DNA from: Ianthella basta
Lineage: Eukaryota > Porifera > Demospongiae > Verongiida > Ianthellidae
Reading direction: 5' to 3'
Length of the DNA stretch: 64,000 bases
Assembly: GCA_964019415.1 (NCBI GenBank)
Contig: OZ025874.1
Span: 6,154,592-6,218,591 of the forward strand
Positions within the stretch are counted from its first letter, which is position 1. Each line of letters begins with the position of its first letter. The notes under the pieces are model-generated. The model was not told the origin of the DNA. It saw only the letters and a list, made by a program, of their open reading frames with translations, and did not search any database. The translations under genes and the position numbers were made by a program. Shown piece after piece: positions 34,701 through 48,800 of this stretch.

Positions 34701-34795
34701 ACTATCAACAGGCTCGGCAGAATGTTAGCATAGACCACAGTCATGGACTGCAAACTTGAGAAGCAGCCATCTTTGATGTCATGTGACCTATCAAA
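34701..34795. promoter_or_regulatory. Bidirectional promoter between GT61 and IVD
   Basis: Only 95 bp separate the divergent start codons. The interval has no TATA box. It contains the palindromic E-box-like GTCATGTGAC (about 34778-34787) and a YY1-like AGATGGCTGC read on the minus strand (34763-34772). Another AATGGCCG word spans the IVD start. Both 5' untranslated regions must lie within or across this interval. Confidence 0.6.
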
Positions 34796-37700
34796 ATGGC
34801 CGTTGCAGGAAGGTTGGCGAGAGGCTCACTCCATCGACTGGCTGCGCGCCTTTCCAGATGTTCTCCGGTGCTGACGTGTCAGCGGAGGAATAGCTCTACC
34901 ATAGTGCCAGTGGATGACATGATTAGTGGGCTCACGGAAACGCAAATGCAGGCAAGCGCTCGCTTTGTTGTTTAAGACGCGAATAATGACTTCTTGATTT
35001 ACTACAGCTCGTGTAGTATCTCACTCACTACCCGTTGCAGTCATAGTACAGTTGTATTTGTGTGTGTATAAGTTCACCTTTTTCATCTTTAGCTAAGTTA
35101 AGGCGGTGTAGTAGGGAACAGTTTCTTTCGATTGTTTAGGTCTCCTTTGACGGTGACAGCTGAGCTTTTTTAATTGGCTTACGATTACGTTGTTCACGCT
35201 TCAGGATAACAGTACTAGCTGGTACTGCAGGTATAAATCTAACTTGATTCCCCAGAACGAGCCAGTTTCTTAGTATCCCCATTCTAAGCCCCCCCCCCGC
35301 CCCCACACACAAACCTGCAGCTTCTTCATGCCCTAGAGCAGTGTGGGGTATTACCGGACACCTAAGATGCCGCCAGTTCTCCTTGTACAAGAAGGAACTT
35401 TGACGTGCCACTAACCTATCCTGGATGAGGGCAAAGTACCACACTTCGCGTCAGCAGATGGATGAGGTTCTGGCTGCTATCGTCCCGAAGAAACAATAAG
35501 AGAATCATAAGGCTACCGCAGAGGGCATTACCGGTCATGAGTGAGAGTTTCCGGACATGCAACTGAAATGTGTAGGTTTGTTCAAGAGCAGGGCAAAGCG
35601 GCAAGAATACAGTTCCTACAGCATACACAGATATCTAAAGTGTATCATACTGTGACTGACAGCTGTCAAGAATCACACAGCTGGCAGACAAAGCCTACCT
35701 GTTCAAGTTTGGAGTGCTGCCTTGGAGGGATACTGGTGCAGTGCAAATGAAACCATTCCTTGCATCCAATGCACTCCACCCATACTGAACTGTCATCTCC
35801 TTCCTCCTCATATATCCCATCACACACTGGACACACAGTGCTGTCATTTGTGTGCGATGCCAGTTCCGGGCCCACTAGCAATCTTCACTTTCTGAGTCTT
35901 CTAATTGGCTTTCTTAGCCGCCTTCTGCTGTTCTCTCTTTCTTTTGTCTCCTCTCCTCTTCCTTCTGTTCTTTCTTCACTTCTCTTTCTGCTTTCCTATC
36001 CTCGTTTTCCTGCAATTCTCTGATCTTCTGCATCTCCTCTCCTCAAGGATCTTTACCATCTCTTCACCTGATAAGTGTTTCGGCAAGTGTGCTGTTCCTC
36101 TGTATGTCCTCTTTGCCTGTTGTTGCACTGGTATCTTCAGAACATCGTCTAGTAGCCGACCACAGTCGGAGTTGGGAAGAGATGTTGTTGCTTTCAAAGT
36201 GCTGGAATCACTGGCTGAAGCTGGATTGGAGCTTGTAGATACACCTCAGGTGTTAGGTATGTCATCTAGTGGCTGGGTGCCTCTCTTCAACTTTGCCCAT
36301 GCTGTGTAGAGGGCATCACCCGTGAGGTCATAGCCCTCTTCAAACCTCTTGTTGAACCGGTGAGTGGTGGCTTCATCCAGTTCTTCCTCTAGAGCCTGAA
36401 GTGCAAGCTTGGATGCACCCACCCCAGGTTTGATTGAGCATGAAGCATCACTGCTGCTTGAGGCAGGTTCTGAAGAGTGTGCCGTGGATGGTCCCATCTT
36501 CTTAGGATTGATTGCTTGCTGGTTAACAGGGTAGATGCCACTTGCCCTGAAAGCATTTACCACTGTGCTCAGCTTGACCACATTCTTGTTTGCTAAGTAG
36601 AACACTCTGGCAAGGCCTCTTGTTGATGGGCTTGGCTTCATCGTGCTGATATTGGGCAATAGCATCTTGCCATGCTTAAGTGGCGAGAAAAAGAACACAT
36701 CTAAGGGCTGCAAGACGTGTGATGTGTGAGGGGGCAAGCAGTACAGCAGGATCTGATTCACTGCACACAACTTGGAGGTATCCGAGTCGATGTGGGAGGA
36801 GTGGCCATTCACAAGCAGACAGACTGGCCGGCCAGGAGGCAGACAGTTAGGGAAGTGCTTGCTTATCCACCCATGAAACAGGTCTTGCGTCATCCACCCA
36901 TTTTGGGATTTCCCAAAGTAAGCACCCTCCACTCCACCCTATAGAGCCTGAGGGTTGTATGCAAACCTTTCTCCTTGGTAGACGTGCGTTGGCGGTATGA
37001 CTCCTCCAGCAGCACTGATGCAGCACAAGGTGGTTATTTGCTGCTTGTTGTTCCCTGTGACTAGGTAGACATTCTGAGCCTCCTGTGGTGCAAGAACCTT
37101 ACCACTCTTAGGGCAGAGGGGTGCAAGAACCTTACCACTCCTGGGGCAGAGGGGTGCAAGAACCTTACCACTCCTGGGGCAGAGGGGTGCAAGAACCTTA
37201 CCACTCTTAGGGCAGAGGGGTGCAAGAACCTTACCACTCTTAGGGCAGAGGGGTACAAGAACCTTACCACTCCTGGGGCAGAGGGGTGCAAGAACCTTAC
37301 CATTCCTGGGGCAGAGGGAGAAACCACTCTCATCGCAATTCCAGATGCAATTCGGCTTGTCCAGCAGGTCATGTTGGAGGAGAAACTGCTCAAAGCATAG
37401 AACCATGATGGCGTGTCTGGTAATACCCTCCAATGGTGCATGACTTTAGGTGGATGGTTCTTCAGGAAGGCAAAGCTGCAGAAAGTGCATGCTATGGTGG
37501 TGTATTAGGCAAGAGTGGTATTGTAAATTATTGCATTCAATGGGCAGCAGCAACACTTGCTCATTGTGCTAGCTACTTCCGCTTTTAGGCCATTTCTTAG
37601 GTGTTTATAATTGGCTAAGCAAGCACTTAAACCACCCTTCGCTTGTATGGATTCAGCACAGGTGTGGGGTATTTTCGGTCAGCAGGTATTATCGGACTTG

Positions 37701-40451
37701 AAGCAAGTAACATGACTTCCTGGACCCTTTGGCAGCACGCCAAACTTGAAACTTTGCTCATTGATACTGTGCTCACCGCTGCATTCCCATGTGCTAATGC
37801 AGCAAGCCTGCAACATTATTTCCCTACTCTATACTTCCCATAAATCCTTTATGCTGAACTAGAGTGTTCATGGAGCACAAAACCTGCACACACAACGGTG
37901 AAAGTTGAGCCTACAGTAATTTAGTAAGAGTAGACTGGCTGTAAGGTGTATGTTACTTTACTCTATGTCTATAGCATTGTTTTCTTGGAGACACAGGAAG
38001 TGTATGGATACGTAATAACGAGAAGGTACACTGAGTGAGTTATCTTATGATATCTTCAGTTTGAACTTTCCAAGGAGGCAATGACCTTCCAAGACCTTCC
38101 TGCACTGGACATAGCTACTAGTCTAGGTCAGTAGAAAATGCATAGGCCAGCAGGCAAACCAAAAGGAAAACATAGCTAAGCACTTGTGCAATGTGCAAGG
38201 CAAGCCAAACCCCCAGCGGGCTGAAATGTATGACAACATGGCCACTTGTGTGCAGCAGCCACCCCAGGGGGCTGAAAATGCACAACATGGCCGCTCGTGA
38301 GCAGCAGCAACCCCAGCTGGCTAAAAATGCACAATATGGCCGCTCGTGAGCAGCATTGTGCCCTGTGGACTAAAATGTAAGTCAACATAGCCTGTCATAA
38401 GCAGCGGACCTGCAAATATTATGATTGAAGGACTAGACAAAAGAAGTGGGCTCATTTAATGGCATGTACATGCAAAAAGCTGGCTTCGGGAAGCTTTCTG
38501 TGGGTCGTTCGGAGTGGCAAGGCACTAAACGGCATGTTATATGCACACATATCTACAAAATCTATTCCCAGCCGATTACATATCCCGTTGCGTTACTACA
38601 CGTGGGGTAATTACTGTACTGAATTCCCATGTTTCATAGTGCTCCAAGGAACTCAAGTTACCCCTATACTCTGATATGTAGCTGAACTGTATTGTACTCC
38701 CATCGACCACCAACAATATAATGTGCAAGACGGCCACACTCTTGTATACATTTCTTACATTGTCTTCCTGCTCTGGAAGGCATACGGTCTCCTTATAGCA
38801 CATCTACTAGTGATGCATCCACACATATTTACATTCCAGACATTTCTACTCTTTTCTTCAGTGAACTCCAGACTTTAATGTATCTCTGTGAGTTGTGTCA
38901 GTAGTAGTTGCTCACAAGCAAACAATGTGTTTCCAAGAAGCACACTCACTGCAATTATTGCTTCTATATCTTTTCCCTCTCCTTCAGTTGAGGGAGAGTG
39001 TGCGGAGATTTGCTGACGAGCAGCTGGCCCCCATTGCAGCTGAGATTGATGCCAAAAATGAGATACCTCAGATGAAGGAAGTGTGGAAGAAGCTTGGAGA
39101 TATGGGCCTATTGGGGATCACAGCACCAGGTGGGAGGGGAGAGGGAGGGAGGTTACTAATCTTCTTCTTTGGACAATCTAGCACACCAGTAAATCACTTC
39201 AATTACTTCACAATCAATCTTTCATTACGACATTTCGCCCATCTAAGGCTTCATCAGGTAAAAATGCTTGACTTGAAAATTGACACTCCTATCAATTTTC
39301 AGTTGTAGAACATTTTTACCTGATGAAGCCTTAGATGGGCAAAATGTCGTAACTAAAGATTGATTGTGAAGTTATTGAAGTAATTTATTGGTGTGCTAGA
39401 TTGTGCAAAGAAGAAGATTAGTAATAATTGACCATTCAGCATGCCTAACAATTTCCACTATAGGGAGGGAGGTGTTGAGAAGATGGAGGGGGTGATCAGG
39501 AGAAGGGGGAGGAGGGTGGAATAGTGAGAGGGGACTGATGGAGAGCCTTGGCAGGACCGCCCAATCCAATTGGTGGTGCTCAGCTATTGTACTAAACTCC
39601 TTACAGCAACTCTTCGATCTAACTCTTACGCTGCTGTTGCCTATAATTATGGGGAACAGCAAGAGGCTAGAGAATACCTATAGTTTGTTACTGAGTTTCA
39701 CGTAGTTTGTCTCCTATTTCAACCTGGCGCTACATGGAGGTGCTCAGCATTGGATGCTTCATGTAGGGCTAGTTCCTGTATTGGTTCTGTACTGGTCACT
39801 GTGTGTGTTGTTTCATCATGTCTGAGGTAGTCTTGAAGTGTATCTGTCACGGTTTGCCATCCTTCTTGTGTAGAGGAATACGGTGGGTCAGCATTGGGCT
39901 ACCTTGAGAATGTGATTGCAATGGAGGAGATCTCTCGAGCCAGTGGCTCTGTTGGCCTCAGTTATGGTGACCACTCTAACCTCTGTGTCAACCAGTTAGT
40001 GAGGAATGGCAGTGAAGAGCAGAAAAGGAAGTACCTACCCAAGGTGGGCCATGATTAGGGGGTGGAATGGAATGGGGTGGGTGGTGAGAGGAGAGGTGGG
40101 TAGTGCAAGGTGTGTGTGCGTCATGCAGTGAAATGTTTGTGCGTGTTTGTAATACTTTGTAGGCGTGCATGTGTGCGTGGGTTTGTAGCAGGTCGTGGTT
40201 GTGTAGAGTAATGAGATATGTCTGCGTGTAGTCCTGCTTTCGATTGTAGTGTGTGCGTGTGCGTGATGGCGATACAAGTATGAGACACACGTGTTGGTGT
40301 AGTGTGTTGTGGTGCAGGTGTGCTTTGTTTGTAATTGTATGTCTGCCGTCGCAGCTGATTGCTGGCGAGTACATTGGAGCGCTGGCAATGAGTGAGGCTG
40401 GAGCAGGATCTGATGTGGTGTCTATGAAGTGCAGGGCAGACAAGGATGGTG

Positions 40452-40496
<45 letters not shown>

Positions 40497-41804
40497 TCTA
40501 TTTGTCTGTCTGTCTGTCTGTGTGTCTACCTGTCTATCGTCTGTGGTGTGTGCTTGTCTGCATGTTTGTAGTACCTTTATGAATGCATTTGCTAAGAGTG
40601 TGTGTGAGCGTTCGTGTGTTTGTGTGTGCATTCAATTGTGTGTTCATATACAGTATATACGTAGTATGTACATACATAAAAGTGTGAGAGTGTTGATGAC
40701 TGTGTCACATCTCACATTTTGTCAGTGATTACTTGTTACCTCTCTTCACCCCCTTCCTGTCTCCCTTAGGTGACCACTATGTGTTGAATGGTAGCAAATT
40801 CTGGATCACTAATGGTCCAGACGCAGATGTGCTTCTTGTGTATGCCAAGACAAACATGGACGCCGGTGCCAATGGTATTACAACATTTATTATTGAGAAG
40901 GTTAGCTTTTGTACAAACCCTGCTACCAGTAAAAGAGACTTGTGTTGCCATGGCGACATTTCTTTGATTGCCAAATAAGCCACTTGGCAATACTGCATTC
41001 ACTAGGGTAAGTCTTTTGTTCCGACACGTGGCACATCCTTGATAAGGCTGCAAAGCTATTGTCCTAATTGATATGGTAGCTCACATCTATCGAGTGCGTC
41101 TACAGACGCATCCAGGCATTTTGTGTGAGATTGAATTATCCGGCACAATGCCCTCTTACATGGAGGCATGTGTTGTTATCTCGGCTGTGGGCCTTTTTCT
41201 GGAATGCAAGGAGTTGTCAACAGCATGTGGTTTCAGCTGTAGATGCACCGCCAACATGCACTTGTTGGCCCCATACCTGTTAATCGTGTGGAGATGAAGT
41301 TGTGAGGAAACCTCTTCTGGATACGGAAGCTGGCAATTATTCTCGCCATTCTTGTACTGTAGCCTAAGACACTGTGGAGAGAGCAACTGAGCTGACTGTG
41401 TAGTCTGTTAACAGCTTAGACTGTGCCTGATGTAGATCACTCCTTACTGGGACACTGCATCCCTTGAGCACACTCTCTATGTGCCGTATAACATACATCT
41501 TGCACTGTTTGAAGCAGATTTAGTGCTATAGGCCATGGATGGTGTGGAATGGAGGGAACTGGTTGCACTGTACATAGTGTGACACAGTGACAGTGCAAAT
41601 ATGTGCACATGATGAAGTACAAAGCTATGCTTTTAAGTTTGTGGATGATTCAAGATAATATCTTGTAGTAATACGTATATACAAGTGTTGTATAATTATG
41701 TGTGCATAGTGTGTCACATACTGTGCACACATACTCATGCATGCATGCACAAATGCACACGCGCACACATGCATGCACACACACACACACATGCACACAC
41801 ACGT

Positions 41805-41893
<89 letters not shown>

Positions 41894-44800
41894 CATGCAC
41901 GCACGCACACACACACACACGCACATGCATGCACATGTGCACATACATTCATACACACAGACTAACTGTACTATGAGCATACTGCACATAGTACATACGT
42001 AGGTTATTCTTCCCAAATAGTATCATGTTTGGTCTGCACTTATCTTGTTTCCTCAACAGGGCTACCCTGGTTTCTCCACAGCTCAGAAGTTGGACAAATT
42101 GGGCATGAGGGGCTCCAACACCTCTGAACTCATCTTTGACAACTGTCGAGTGCCTGGTGTGTGGTGTGTGAGGGATGCATGTGGGTGTGAATGTGTGTGG
42201 GGTGTGGGGTGGATGGGGGAACTGATGGTATGCAGAAGTGCTATACGAAGATGTTTTCTTTTCATATGCTACATAATGTACTGTTTAACTGTATAATTAT
42301 CTGTTTTTCTCCTCTCCCACTTCCACCCAACCCTGCCATGTACCTCTCCCTCTCTCCTTTAGCCGAGAACATTCTTGGTGGTCTTAACAAAGGTGTGTAT
42401 GTGCTGATGTCTGGTTTGGATCTGGAGCGACTGGTGCTGTCTGCTGGACCAGTGGGGCTGATGCAGGCTGCTGTGGATGTGGCCTTCCCTTATGTTCATG
42501 TGAGGCAGCAGTTTGATCAGCCCATTGGGACTTTTCAAGTGAGTAGCAGTGTGCATGTGTCCATGTATCTGCATACACATTGTGTGACTGGACATACATA
42601 CATGTACATGTACAGTACATGTGTGTATGTGTGCGTGCGTGCGTGCGTGTATGTGTGCGTGTGTGCGTGCATGCGTGTGTGCGTGCGTGCGTGTGCACTT
42701 TCATATTATTTCACAACTTTCTATGTACGTACCATGCTTGGTGTGTCTTCATGCATATTTGCATTTAGAAGAGACCTGCTAGTGGGACGTTTTGCCTCTG
42801 ACTACTGTCACCTGGTCAAGTATGTATGTATGTACTGTAACTCAGTTGATGAGTTTGCATGTGTGTGAACATGCCCTCATTCATTCCACTTTGCTATTTT
42901 ATTAACTGACTTCATTACGAATGCTCAGTGATCCATGATTGTGCGTTAGTGTGCAATCATACACGGCTGAATATCTTCCATGTATGGTCTCAGGACATTA
43001 TCTATGTTTTGGTGTAATTGCTTAACGCGGAGGTCGCCCTGTGGTGAACAACGACAGTAAGATTGTATCACAGCTATGGAATGGAAGTAATAGTCCATGC
43101 CCTCGTATGATAAATTGTGCTTGTCTGTGCACGTTGGACGTCTGCACCTTACTACAAAACTAAACAAATCGGGGGAGGGGACAGCCAGCCTGGTAGCCAT
43201 TGATTGGGTTGCCATAGAGGACAGTGTGGCTGGACTGTTTGTCTCTGATTTGTCCTTGGGGTTATCAACCACCACCTGCGTGCACTGCAACACTGCTAAC
43301 ACGTTAATCACTTTGCACACGTGTCTGTTGACTCAGGAACACGGCACTAACAATGGTCCCACGAATTCCTGAAACAATGTACAGTTTGTATACTGTAGTG
43401 TACTATAGTCCAGGTATGAGGCCTGTGTCGTGCATGTTGTACAAGCCTCTGCAATACTCTAGAGGGCACTGCTCATGCAGTCTTTTGCATTTTGGTTCTC
43501 TGTCAAGTCACGTGGGTAAGTGGTGTAAGTGCAAGTGTAATGTTTTGGTAAGGATTTTGTTTTCTGTCTTATTTTGTTATCCAGTTTACTTACCACTTGT
43601 GCTTCGCGTTGTGATTGTGCTCTGATGTGTAGTTGTGGTGGTTGGTTGTTGTGACCCGCTCACAGCGGGTGGTCATCCCCTCTGCAACTTGAGCTGGTGT
43701 TGTATAATGACTGCATTAATGATATGATTGAATGGAGGCATGCTCTGAAACTTGCCCTTGGGGGTGTTGGTGTGATGAGATTACAGGTATGGCAGTGTAG
43801 TCACGCTCCACACTTGAACCGTCTGGCTAAATGGGAGGTTTTGCATAGAAAGTTACCTCCTGTAGTGCCTACTCTTCTAATCCATTCGCTAATCATACTG
43901 CAGCTCCCCAGCGGTAAGAGTTACCTGCTAGGGATACTGTAGATACTGCATAAGGAGGGCCTGCTGGAACAATGTGCTCCCATTCTCTTCCACCATCAAG
44001 CCAACCATTATCCATAAGATTCATGTGTGACTGATGAGAGTTCATTGACTGCAGTACAGCTATGGAGCTATGAAAGATGGTTGATTTGCCTGATTCTGGT
44101 TCCTCGTGGTCTCCCTTAAATGTATGCTTTATTTGCGTATGTACAGTTATGTACTGTGGTGGGCTTCCCTGCTCTGGTGCATCTTAAGCCAGCAAGTCAA
44201 ACAGCAGCCATTGTGTTGTGCTGTCATTTTGAAGTTGCACAGCATGCATGCATGCACACAGGTGAGTGCCACTGGAAATGAATTATTGGACGGAGGGAAG
44301 AATTTGTGAAATATTGCCTGCAGTGCACACACTGTGACACAGTCGGTCCCTGGAAATGCAGTTCTATTAACAAAGGATACTAGCTGTAAGGGCAGCAGCA
44401 AGTACCACATGAGAGAATATCCATGCCTATGTACGTGTCCTATGACATAATAATCAGGGACATAGCCAGGATTTTTCTTTTACTGAGGTAGAAACTTCAA
44501 ATATGAACCATTTACATGCAACTACTTTCTGATATATTGTGTGCATATGAGGAATACAGGGGAAAGTAGTAATTATGTGTCTATAAAATGTCAGTGCCCA
44601 CAAGAAACTGCTGCAAATGTAGTAGTCCTATATATTCTTCTGAAGAAATGGATGCCTGTTCTATTTATAGTACATTTTCAAACAGACTCCCTCTTTTTGC
44701 AGCTAACCTGACAATGCAGAGATCATTATCTATCCATCTGAGTTAAGAGTGACATATCATCAATATGCTTTCTCAGGTCTGCTGTGATTGTTAGTGCTAA

Positions 44801-45840
44801 AATGGAATTTGTGCACTTTTAGGCCATTAGTATATTTGCCAAGTTCATATCTTTAATCAAGGCAACTGCCTCGGTTACCTCTATGGTAGCTACGCCCCTG
44901 ATAATGTTGTCATGCAGCGATAAATGAAGGTGCATACACCAGATGGCAACATGAAAGTTTAGCTAGCTATGTTTTTACTGTATATAGCTAGCTACAGATA
45001 GTGCCCACAGAAGTGACGGAAACCTATAGGTTATCCATGTTGCTGCTTTCTGGTTTGTGGTAGCTTATTTCCTTCAGCACAGCGCCATGAATAGTGCTAC
45101 CTGCAGCTTTGCTGAAGGGAAGAGCATATGCACACAAATTATCATGGGACATACATTTCTCAGACACTGTTTCTGTGAAGACTTTCTGTGTTTTATATTC
45201 ACAAGCATCCTAACTCAGAAATTCACAGATATAAGTCCTGCGAAATTTTGTATGCATATGGTACACTACCATCATTGCATTTTGCAAAAGATGAGAACCA
45301 TTACGGTTGCAAGTGGAGTAATTGTGCTAGTTCACCAGCAAGCACATGTTAGAGTGGGATATAGCAACCACTGCCAATGTGTCATGACACAACCTTCAAC
45401 CATTTCATGTTCTCCCCCAATCGTGGCTGTATCGTACTCTAAATGATTAGGACACATTCATACCATGACTGTCGTGCACACCCTGTTCACCACCTGTGCC
45501 AAATGGCATCTTGATTGGTTCTAATTTGTTGTTTCAGCTGCAAAGGTGTGCGACTCACCTCCCACCCCACGCCAATGCCATCTCACCCCCGTCCAGGGTG
45601 CAATTGACTACTAATATGTAATTGTGGGACAGTTAGAGAGGACTAACCTGTCACCCTGACCACAGCTATGTGCCCTCTACCACATGCAAATTTCAATCAC
45701 ATTATTGATTCTATTTGGGCATTCAATTTTTTTCAGGTAGGTGTATTTGTGCTATCAGACTGCTCAGCTAGATGTGTATGGCTGACTTTAAATTTATTGC
45801 TGCAGAAACTGGTATGAAAATGTGTATGTGTGTGTGTGTG

Positions 45841-45878
<38 letters not shown>

Positions 45879-48800
45879 ACGCGTGTGTGTGTGTGTATGT
45901 GTGTGTGCGTGTGTGTGGGGGGAGGGGTTGGGACAGTGTATCAGATATGGAGAAAATAGTTTTTCAAAGCCACAACTTCCGTAAAGACACCATAATGCGA
46001 GTATTTCGAACCCTGGTGATGTCAGTTCTATTGTACGATGTGGAGACTTGGCCAGTGACCAAGAAAACATTGAGAACTGACAACTTTCTAGATGAGGTGT
46101 CTCCGAGGCATCCTAGGAGTCGCCATCTAGCACAAGCAGACATCCTAAAAGAAACTGGGCAACATCCAGTAGAGCACCGACTGAGGCCAAAGAGACTACA
46201 ATGATTTGGCCACTTGCAGAGAATGCCAGACCGCCACATTCAAACACAGATCCTGAGGTGCAGGCCAGAAGGAAAGAGAAGGACACCAGGTGGAACACAG
46301 TTACAACGAGTAACTTGGGTGGGCTTGCTGAACAAAGACCTAGCTGATATTCCAGTGTGTGTGCGTGCGTGCGTGCGTGCGTGTGTGCGTGCGTGCGTGT
46401 GTGTATGTTCACCATTGACCAGTGTTTAGCAGAAGCTGTATGAGTAGGTCAGAAGTGACAGATCTGCAGCCAACACAGAAGCTAGAAACGTGGTTCCTGC
46501 TTGGTTACAGGTCTCACTTACTTGTGATCTGTAAACCAATGGGGTGAATATAGCAACTTGTGTAATCATTTCTCTTTAGTATTAGGTGGGAATGTACTTC
46601 CTATTGTGCAACACACACATTGTGTAAGATATGCTAGCCACCTGACAGTTTTTAGGTAGGGACGTTACTGTCAGGAGTCCAGGACAAATACTCTGACTCA
46701 GGCTGTATCCCAGCTTTATCATTTAATTGGTCTTGCAAGCCCATAGATTAGTACGCTTCCTGCACTGAGGGGGTCATGTGGCTGGGAAGATGAGGCTGGT
46801 GTCCCCGCTGCTGATGGGGTCACCCTTATTGTCTCCTGCTGGCTCACCCCTAAGGAGCTACATGGCCAATGCTTGACAGTGGTAGTACATATGTACCGTT
46901 GCATGTTGTTTGAGATGTGATCTTACTTGTATAATATACAAGAAGTACATTTGTATGTATGTTCATACAAGAAATGTGTTGAGAGTGTTTGTGCACGTGT
47001 GTTGCTGTTGGATACATTTTGTATATCGTAATGATTGGTTTGTGAGCTATGATGAGCAAGTGGATGTTTTGCAGCTGTTGTGGATTCCACTGTTGGCAAT
47101 GTCTTGCTATTAATTGTTTAGTCATGGTAGGTTGCACATACATGTGGGCATTGTACAATGGTTTGTGTGCTTTCACACACTATTGGCTATTGCTGAATGT
47201 GTGTACGTCTGACAGGTGTCTTGAGTGATGCCATTACGTGTGTGCAGGAGTAAGGGGACTTGAGTGTGCATAGCTTGCCCACCAAATAGTATCTAATTGA
47301 CCTGATTATGGGAATCTGGCTCTAACTTGTTGGTTCAATACTTTTAAATCACGTTTGATTGGCATTGTGTTATCAATACAAGTTTAGTGCTGTGCTTTGT
47401 TAGGCAGTTATCTATCTAGTGTGTTAAGTGTTGTCTATAAGTGACAAGTAATATGCTTCTAGAGTCCTGTTTCATGACACATTATTATGTTAACATCAAT
47501 TGGTGTGTGTTTCCCTCTTGCCGACAGCTGTTGCAGGGAAAAATGGCTGACATGTACACAAAGATGAACGCGTGTCGTTGTTATGTGTACTCAGTTGCCA
47601 GAGCTGTGGACAGAGGTGGGTCGGATGCTGTTGGCACTGGTATTGTTGTTTCACTGCCACCTGTTTGTCACCTACATGATACCAAAGTGAATAATACTGC
47701 TTTTTATTCCATACTTAATGCATAAATGTGCAATGTGTGCTGTATAGTTTATCTCATATCGTCTTATATAGAATTTTGAATTCAATGTATTCATTTGCCT
47801 TTTGCTTACAATGAATATCTACTGTTGCGGATGTTGTGCATGCTACTGTGTGTCACCAGTAGTGCCCTGGGCCTTTGTCAAGTAACTGATATGAGTTGGG
47901 TTCCCCGTCTCTGATGGTTCTTCTTCACCCCACGTACCTTATTGGGCCTGTGCATGAGGCTAGTTATCATCCAATCAGAAGTACTTTAGTAATCAAGGCT
48001 ATGCCAAGGCTGTTTTACTTTCTTGAGCTGTCACCTTCTACAGTACTTCCCAAAGCATGGCATGAGTGAAGGGGTGGAGGAACTGCTTATTACGTTTGTG
48101 TCTACGTTTGACTTCACATGTGGTTGATCAAGTATCATCTTCAAAGTAACAAGTCAGATCTTTATTAATTTCATAGATGGAACTACATCTACTGGTGGAT
48201 TGAATGTCAGTTTCAGTGTCGCTGGTACAGGGTTTTATGTCTATTGGATGGACTCAGAAATTCTGTTGGTATTCACTTACGTACCGAAACACGAGGATTT
48301 TTTTATCCTGTCTCGGTCATTTGTCGGGGAACCCACAGAATGTGATGTGTTTACCAGTGTTATGTCTCATCGTGCTATGTCATTAATCAGCAGACGTATT
48401 GCACTTAATCAAATGAGCTAATTAGCAGCTGCAACTGTTTTGGATTGATCGTCTTGTATTGGGCGTGCTTGCTGTAATCACTGCAGCAACGATGCACTGT
48501 TTCCAAATAATGTATCAGTGCCCTGCAACCATTCTTGCGCACCAGACACCTTGTGGAATGGTCTGGTTGCTTTGTGTAAGCCAACTTGTGCAGTAAGAAT
48601 GTGACTATTGCGTAATTGTGTAATTCTTACGCAATGTCATCGTAGTGCAGTAGTGTGGCGTACGAAGTATGGAGTGCCTGAGTTGGCATTGTTTTGCTCG
48701 TGGGAATGGAGACTGAGCATACCCAAATGAAGCTGCAGCGTGTCCAATGATATATTCAAGCGAGCTGACGCCATGTCTAACTGCTAAATTAGGATGATGT

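Noticed and set aside
39396-39662. Minus-strand frame after the palindrome
   Set aside because: Covers palindrome arm and pyrimidine-rich intron; no support.
40253-40582. CLSVCLSV-rich frame
   Set aside because: Read-through of IVD exon 4 into the TCTG microsatellite.
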